Shown in pieces: positions 37,989 to 44,168 of a DNA stretch of 44,168 bases. How positions within the stretch are numbered: position 1 is the first letter of the stretch; every line of letters starts with the position of its first letter. Source of the stretch: Pelargonium tetragonum (lineage: Eukaryota > Streptophyta > Magnoliopsida > Geraniales > Geraniaceae). The position numbers and the translations under genes are program-made. The notes below the pieces were generated by a model. That model searched no databases, had not been told where the DNA came from, and saw nothing but the letters and a program-made list of their open reading frames with translations. The stretch spans positions 1 to 44,168 of the forward strand of contig JAYMTL010000159.1 in assembly GCA_036897445.1 (NCBI GenBank), written 5' to 3'.

Positions 37989-38003
37989 AGTTCAAGTCTC
38001 GTA
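37989..38003 (+). repeat. 15-base B-box-like word, inverted copy of 4,833-4,847
   Basis: AGTTCAAGTCTCGTA on the plus strand, about 70 bases before the 38.1 kb tract. The core fits a polymerase III B box, but the would-be T stem pairs poorly and there is no acceptor stem, so it is not a tRNA gene. It could be a tRNA-derived SINE remnant. Confidence 0.3.
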
Positions 38004-38059
38004 ATATTTCATTGATAAAGTCTCTCTTCTATACTATACCCCAGACCCCTGGTATCACT

Positions 38060-38920
38060 TTTAAACTTGTCCGTACTAACCTATCATCTAACTACTTATA
38101 ACTAGTATAACTAACAACTAGCTACAATAGAACCCATAAGACACCTAGCTACAGGGAACTATAACAACAAGAAGAACTCTATATATATAGATCCTTTATT
38201 AACTCCTATACTAAGACTAACAAGTAATAATAAACAAATAGCTATGATACAAAGAATACAGAATCAGATAGCTCATAAAACAAGTCAAGCTATAAGAAAT
38301 CAGAGTCAAGTCACTTTCAAAGCAAGCAAGGTAAGCAACTAAGAAAGTAAGTCAAAGTCAAGAAGGAAAGATAAGTCAGTAGAATCAGTTGGTGTTGTTA
38401 TAGTGCATGCATACTTATTCAACTACTCTTATTACCTAATACAATATATAACTACATCTACTATAGCTACGTATGAAGAAACTAACTAGTACAAACAAGA
38501 ACAAAGAAACTACTAGACTCTACTTAGGTTGATGAACTCTTACACCCCTTATTACAGTAAGGCTGTAAAGAATGTATAAGTAACTAATACCCGATAACTA
38601 TAAGACTAATACAGAATAATAGTAATACAATAACTAAGTTACTAAATACAATAAGCAGTACAGGTAACTAATACACTAGCTACATTAATCACTAAGCAAT
38701 AGGAACATTAACAACAGTTACAATAATAAAGTAACCCATACCGTAGGACTCTTACCCTTACTTTCCTTATACCCTATTCTAATTCCTCTCTCTCTTTCTC
38801 TTTATATTCTTAACAAGAGTCTAGCCCTAACTCTAACTTTAGCAATAATACAGCTACAGAATCTAACCCAACTAACAAGTAATAGAAAACAAAGTCTAAA
38901 TCAGAAGTTTAACCAATTTC
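38060..38920 (+). repeat. Low-complexity repeat family, copy 3 (direct, longest)
   Basis: The longest A-rich tract: about 59 A to 23 T in 38,221-38,340, made of CTA, ACT, AAC, CAA and AAG words. Its first part aligns by eye with the inverted 5.5 kb copy (AACAACAAGAAGAA, AATAGCTATGAT, AAGTAAGTCAAAGTCAAG, GTTGGTGTTG). The 12.5 kb copy shares AAGTCAAAGTCAA followed by a GGTxGTTATAGTG word. A second part after about 38,570 has dense ACTAATAC and AATACAATAA words and ends in a pyrimidine tract. A plus-strand frame through the first part is rich in Asn, Gln, Lys, Ser and Thr, which suggests former low-complexity coding sequence. No domain is recognised, so I leave open whether it came from a retroelement structural gene or a host gene family. 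Confidence 0.45.
38748..38811 (+). repeat. Pyrimidine-rich tract with CT microsatellite
   Basis: A run dominated by C and T, including CCTCTCTCTCTTTCTCTTT (about 38,784-38,802), set inside the A-rich 38.1 kb tract. It breaks the strand asymmetry of its surroundings and may mark the end of one sequence block. There is no evidence for a promoter or splice role in the absence of a gene. Confidence 0.45.
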
Positions 38921-41900
38921 ATAGCGTGGTAGAGCTCGCTCATAAGTATTACCCGGAACCTTCCTTAAAGCATAGGCTCTCTCTTTTTCTAACTACACGT
39001 AATTTGCAGAGACTCTTACCCAGTTTTCTGTACGATTCGTTTACATAACAACAAAATAACAAGAGCCTCTAACTACCCTAACGCCAAGTGTTGTCCCTTG
39101 AGGGACTCCTGTTCATTTGATATATACAAGTGAAGAGTTGAGAAGAAGTCTAAATTGTTAAGAAAAAATGTGGAGGAAGATGCTTTTAACAAAAAGGATT
39201 CTCCCTTGCAAGAAAAGTCAAAGCCTAATTTTGGTAGTAGGAAATTTTACACCTAAAACCTAAAAAGGGTATTAAAACCAGACAAACTTATAGATAAAGG
39301 CTATGTTTTTATCAGTAACTGCGCCTAATAAATAGAGGTTGTTACAAGTTCTAAGGCATAAAACCCTGGATTTCTAGATTTACTAAAGAAATTTCATGGA
39401 TACCCGAGAGAGCCCCTTGGGGCAATAGATATAAATTCGAATAACAAAGAATAACTACTCAATTAAAATGAAAGGTCCTTACCATAAAAGAAGGCCATTA
39501 ACATTTGGTCAACTCCCTAAACTAGAAAACCTGCTACTTGAGCTAGCTTCAATAACACAAAGATTGTGAGTATATAAAATCCGAAAGGTGTACAGGGTTT
39601 CTATTACACAAACTCAAAAATAAGCAAGTAATTTACGAGAAAATTCAAGGGTTAAAGTAATACGTATGCTTTTTGGATTTGCTACCTATAGAATCTTCCC
39701 GAGTTCCTGGATCACATAGAAGCCTAATAAAAAAGTTTTTTACGCAAATAGCAATTTAGAGAAAACATAGCACCAAGTTTACTTTTAAGAATTCAGGCAG
39801 ATAATAATTACAGATATTTATATAAAGGTTAATCTACAAATAAAGGTTCCGGGCTCTTACGTAAGCATTAATAGAAAAAGCTAGTTAAAAAAGTTCTTCT
39901 AAAGTAAATATTCAAAGTAGAGGGCCCTTGCAGTATCCTCGTAAAATCTTTACCTAACTCTTCCCAGGTAGTTTAACAAGTTTTGAGCCTTTTGTAAGCT
40001 TTCTCAGGAATTGCGGATTATACCATTTGAACTTATATATATATATTTGTATTCTGAACACTTAAAAGGATTCTAGGGCCCTTTTATAAACTCATTTTTT
40101 AGTAATTGACTTCGAAAGGTCGACACCTAAAAATAGGGAAGGCCTCATAAAAGGAAGAGATCTCTTAACTTAATATGAGTACGGAAACCCCTTCCTTCCG
40201 TATTTTTCGAGTTTAAATAAAGGACTTAGGGGATTGGTAAACGAGTAGACAGGCTTTAAGGCACAAGTGTGAGATATTCCCTGGGACTTACTTTGACTTT
40301 TAGAGTCTTTTTGTCTTTTTCGACTTCTACTTATTTAGATTAAGGAACTTAAGTATAACAAAGGTTGAAGAATTTCTATTAATTAAGAGCTTTCATGTAA
40401 TTAACTTTTCTTAAAAATCTATGTAGCGAGAACTTGAATTCTTTTACTGTAATAATGCAAGCTATTCCTAACTACCATGAACTGCTTTTTAAATGACTTT
40501 CTATCTGATGGAATGTTAAAAATTGTAAGATACTTTACCTTAGAGTAGGCCTTAACACTGTGTTATACTCTGCAAATAGTTTAGGAAAAATGCAAGCTTT
40601 AAAAGAAAGGAATCCCGAGGGGGTCCGTTGAATAGAATTTGGGGCTCTTTGTAGAGTAAAATGAAGTATATAACAAGAAAAGGGTTTTTAGTTTCTTTAA
40701 CACCTAATCTTTACTTAACTTAATGCGGGCTTATAGAGTTCCTATAGAATTAAAGGTAGTAGAAAATAGGTGGTAGGAAAGTTCGAATCCTGTATTTATA
40801 GTAGATTGAGCTTTAGAATTATTAGCTCTAATTGAGAAGCAGGCAACAAGTGTATTATACTAGACCTGCTCGCGCGGATTCTTATTCCTTTAATGGATCT
40901 CATTTTTAATCAAAAATTTTTTAGTTTAGTAGTTAGAGCCTAGATTCTGTAATATTAGGATGCCTTGAAGTCTAAAAAAAAATCTTTCCTCCTACAGCAT
41001 AGAGTTGTTTCCTAAAATTAAGATTTTGTACTGCTAGCTATAACCAAGCCCCAATTGACCCGTATACAGCTTTTATTTAAACAGTCTCGTGCGTATGAAC
41101 TTAATAAATACCTAAGAAAATGAGTCTAGTCAAGGCAAAGAAAAGAATACAAAGGTTTCGTGTTCTGTTTGTTTTAGAGTATCCGGGTAAATAGAAGAAA
41201 TGAAAATGGGGAATTTCTACTTAAAAAGAAGTCTAATTTGTGGAAGGAAAAGGAAAACTAGGAGACCCCCTTAGATCTTCATCTTCCTTTTGTTGCTAAA
41301 TTGCTATAAATTTTTTCGATAAACGTTAATATTCTAGGAATTCTCTTAAAAGGACTCTATTTTATAGATATGATAAAAAAGAGGGCCTCATTTGCTTATA
41401 AAACCCCAGAAAAGTCTCACTTAAATGGCTGATCCAGGATATTTCTTAATTCGAATAGAAAGAACTTAAGCTTAAAACCGGAACTGGATATTATAATAAA
41501 TTAAAAAGGGGGTGCTTTAATACTCCCCGAACCGAGCTAAGGAAGTTCCTATTACTTAGATTTAGGGCCCATAAGATCTTTATCTGAAAGCAAGGCGTTT
41601 TGGGGGAATGGGAATTCTTAGTTTACTAAACATGAGTAGGGTAGAATACAACTAAGTCGGGAAAGCCCTTACTTTTCTGGTACTCGGAAATTATATAGTA
41701 TTTACAACGAATTTGGAGGGCATTAGCGGTCCAAGTTTACCTTTCTCAACCCAAGAAATTTTTTGAAAGCTGCTAGGTATAAATCACAAAAGAAAGTTAC
41801 TCGGGTTTCCTGAATATAAATCGAAAAAGTCACCTAGAGGTGTAAGATTTTTTCTTATAGAGTTGTTTGGTTTGCTAAACAAAAAAGAAGAAAATTTGTA

Positions 41901-44168
41901 TCACGAGTTCTAGTCTTCCTGCCCCAAAAATCTTTATTAAGAAATTCCTCTTATCTTTAAGGAGTTTTTGTAAAAAATTTGAGTAAATTATACTTATATC
42001 TTAAGAGAAGGCAGCTCTGCGTTCTTGTTTTGGCTTTAGACTTTTCAAATATTTGAGCCAAGGGTACTGGGTCTTTCTTAGCACTTCCTCTTTAGACATA
42101 GGGCTCTTTATTTATAGTTTAAACGGGTTCTACTCAAAAGCTGGAATTCTTTAGATTGACAAAGAGTCTCCCTACACTAATAAACTAAAGCCAAGTCCGA
42201 GACTTACTCTCTTTGGAATAGATAGACTCCTTTAAAATTCTTACTCTGCTAGATTTTTAGTAATTATTTATAATAACTAAAAATAAAAAACTTTTGACTT
42301 TCTAAATGTTCCTTATCTCTAACAGCCCTATCACTTTTCCAAATCTAATTAGGGGTTTCCTTTTGCTAAGTTAGGCTCCCTTTCTCCAGTATTCCTTTTT
42401 ATAGTACAAGTCCAGTATTTGTCTTCTATTTTATGGGTTAGTGCAATAGTATTCCTTTACAGGAATTTCTTGCCCGGATTTTTGTATTATTATTCTTTCC
42501 TCGGCTACATCTTAGCTATTCTTTTTTACTTTCTCAATGCCAGCTTTTTGGAAGTTCTTAAAGGATCCATTCAGAGTACAACTATATTTAGCTTAACAGT
42601 TTAGGGGAAAAGCCCTGCCTTAAATCTGTTAGATCGCTCCGTAATTCTTAATCTAAACTACACGAGGGCCCGCATAGCGCCTAGTACGTACGTTATACTA
42701 AAAAATCATAAACTATTCCGAGAAACAGTAATTCGTAAGTAAGACTTTTTCCAAGTTCTGCAAGAACCTAAGTAATAACGTTTTATTGTATTTCTCACAG
42801 CGAGAGTAAACCCGTGTTATAAATAAAGGATTCCCTTGGCAAAAGTACAAGTCCTTAAACCGAAAAAGAAGAGGGGGTTCGCACGAATAGACAAAGCGTT
42901 AGCTTTTAAAAAAGAAAGTTCTCAATACTTATTTGTTTGCGGCTTAGTACCCTTTAACAATAAAATTAGGGACTATAAAAAACTTCAACTGAATTTCGAA
43001 CCCGTGTTCGCACTATCAAATAAAAAAATGAACTAGGGTACTTGTTAAGTTAAGTAAAGTTAAGGTCTAAAATTCAAGGCTTTCTAATTTTATGTTGATG
43101 TTTTAATAAAAAACAAAAGGTTACGTAGTAAACCAAGTGACTTCCGCTGAAAGCTATAATTTATAGTTATTATATAAAAAGCAATTTCAGAATAATGGGC
43201 TGCTTTGAGAACCAGGAAAAAAATCTAAGAGAATGTAAGTTTATTTGCCTTTTGGAACTCTTAAATCAAAAAGGCATTTTTAATCTACTTACTTTGTATA
43301 CCTACTGCTTAACTGCCTTTGAGAATCCGGACACCTATTTACTTACTAGAGTAGAAAATTTCATATTAGCGAAAAAGAATTTGTAATAACCGAAGACTCC
43401 CTAAAGCACTTTTCTTCGATGAATTTGAGTTACTTCTAAACCAATTTAAAGGGACCCCTGAGTACATACAATTTTATAAAACAAGCTGCTTTTTAAAAAC
43501 TTTAAGCTTTATATTTCATCTTATAATGTAAAATATGTAAAATGAGCTTTTCACGAGAAGGCTTCAGAATACTTTGAATTAACAAGAAATTTTAACTGTA
43601 TTTCACTTAATCGGGTACTCTTTTGGAACGAAAAATTTATAGGTATCGAACCCATAACTTTCCTTTTTCTTTATAGATAAGTACATTCTGTTTTATTTAA
43701 CTTCAAGCAGGAAAAAGCTGCTCTCAAACGAGTCAAGTCCTAGTATTCTTGATTTAGTGGCAAGTTAAAGAGCTTAGGTTTTTTAAACTAGAGGCGCTCC
43801 GGGCGATATTAAAAAGAGAAAGGAGGGTTCTAATGTGAGGGATCTTAAGCAGAAAAGCGAAAAGACTTAGGAGTCTGGATGATCCCATAGAGACTCGGAA
43901 CCCGCAAAAGCGAGACTTGCGAATTGATTTTCGCTTGCCAAAATAATAAATGAAAGGAATCGCAACAGGTTTAACATTTATTACTATTACTTTTTGCTTT
44001 ATAACAAAAGGGGTTCCCTAGTATGCCTAGACTCCCCTGTAAATTTCTTAACTTTAATTATAGAGTCTAAGGTTCTACTAGAAGACTGGGCTAAATTTCA
44101 ATAAAGAAAAGATACTAAAGGCAAATCGGGAGCGATTAGGTATCCCTCTTTGTTCCGGGTGAAGAGAG
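38921..44168. other. Non-coding RIP-like stretch to the window end, nothing recognised
   Basis: No supportable gene in the last 5 kb. The plus-strand open frames at 42,419-42,604 (hydrophobic), 42,836-43,036 (basic) and 43,195-43,386 are at most 66 codons and share no neighbour or motif that would support them. A TA run lies near 40,036-40,047. On the minus strand near 43,640-43,660 a T-arm-like GGGTTCGATACC has a five-pair stem (one G-T), but no other tRNA arm can be drawn. Confidence 0.6.

Larger units (their letters stand above)
32851..38059. other. Non-coding RIP-like stretch, nothing recognised
   Basis: About 5 kb with no supportable gene. The open frames at 34,732-34,914, 35,577-35,801, 36,568-36,765, 37,498-37,716 and 37,690-37,884 have at most 74 codons and no motif. 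A (CTTT)n run of about four units lies near 36,335-36,349. A T-loop-like word GGGTTCGAACC near 36,446 has no pairing stem. The GC-rich word TCGCGCGGAT near 37,358 recurs at about 40,870. The exact repeat at 33,093 is listed separately. Confidence 0.6.
1..44168. other. AT-rich, gene-free block with RIP-like dinucleotide bias
   Basis: The whole window behaves as one compositional unit of about 36% GC (108 of 300 bases at 20,101-20,400). Hand counts at 7,021-7,380 give roughly TpA 39, ApT 24, CpA 13, TpG 16, ApC 22, GpT 19. At 20,101-20,400 they are about TpA 31, ApT 23, CpA 18, TpG 8, ApC 14, GpT 12. High TpA/ApT with low (CpA+TpG)/(ApC+GpT) is the known footprint of RIP, which turns CpA into TpA on either strand and creates stop codons in all frames. 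No frame passes about 112 codons and none shows a recognisable domain. The inference is a repeat-rich AT block of a filamentous ascomycete. An organelle or other AT-rich genome is less likely, because those normally show TpA at or below ApT and would carry recognisable genes in 44 kb. Counts are by eye and may be off by a few. Confidence 0.72.

Noticed and set aside
43640-43662. Minus-strand T-arm-like GGGTTCGATACC with a five-pair stem
   Set aside because: No other tRNA arm can be built around it.
1-44168. Plant or fungal mitochondrial origin
   Set aside because: No rRNA, complete tRNA or respiratory-chain gene is visible in 44 kb even if TGA is read through, and the TpA excess with CpA/TpG deficit fits RIP better.
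1-44168. CRISPR arrays, tandem satellite arrays, telomeric repeats
   Set aside because: No regularly spaced identical repeats and no TTAGGG-type runs were seen. Only very short TA, CTTT and CT microsatellites are present.

Overview
The window carries no gene that I can defend. Across 44 kb and both strands no open frame exceeds about 112 codons. The 28 or so frames of 60 codons or more overlap, contradict each other and show no domain, which is what an AT-rich sequence of this length gives by chance. GC is about 36% in the stretch I counted (108 of 300 bases at 20,101-20,400). The clearest signal is dinucleotide bias: TpA is over-represented, CpA and TpG are scarce, while CC, GG, CT, AG and much CpG remain. 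That gives the sequence its look of purine runs and pyrimidine runs joined by TA steps. Hand counts at 7,021-7,380 give TpA/ApT of about 39/24 and (CpA+TpG)/(ApC+GpT) of about 29/41. At 20,101-20,400 they are about 31/23 and 26/26. Pooled, these are about 1.5 and 0.8. This is the footprint of repeat-induced point mutation (RIP), so the best guess is a gene-free AT-rich block of decayed repeats in a filamentous ascomycete (Pezizomycotina). The genus cannot be named.

Layout. The background is uniform RIP-like sequence. Set into it are strand-asymmetric, low-complexity tracts: about 145-345 (+), 5,470-5,860 (-), 8,220-8,330 (+), 12,480-13,211 (+), 25,590-25,870 (+), a weaker one at 32,640-32,850 (+), and 38,060-38,920 (+). 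Three of them (5.5 kb inverted, 12.5 kb and 38.1 kb direct) share ordered wording and look like diverged copies of one repeat family. Shorter shared words link 8.15 with 31.73 kb, 9.29 with 33.09 kb (21 bases exact), 13.79 with 32.33 kb, 19.19 with 29.60 kb, and 4.83 with 37.99 kb (inverted, tRNA B-box-like). A weak match to a Gypsy-type reverse transcriptase core lies near 16.0 kb. A CpG-retaining island of about 45% GC lies at 30,061-30,300.

How it fits together. The simplest reading is a graveyard of old transposable elements, mutated on both strands by RIP and then broken by indels and nested insertion. I see no operon, defence system, CRISPR array, rRNA, complete tRNA or intact mobile element. 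Similarity calls were made by eye and are marked as such.
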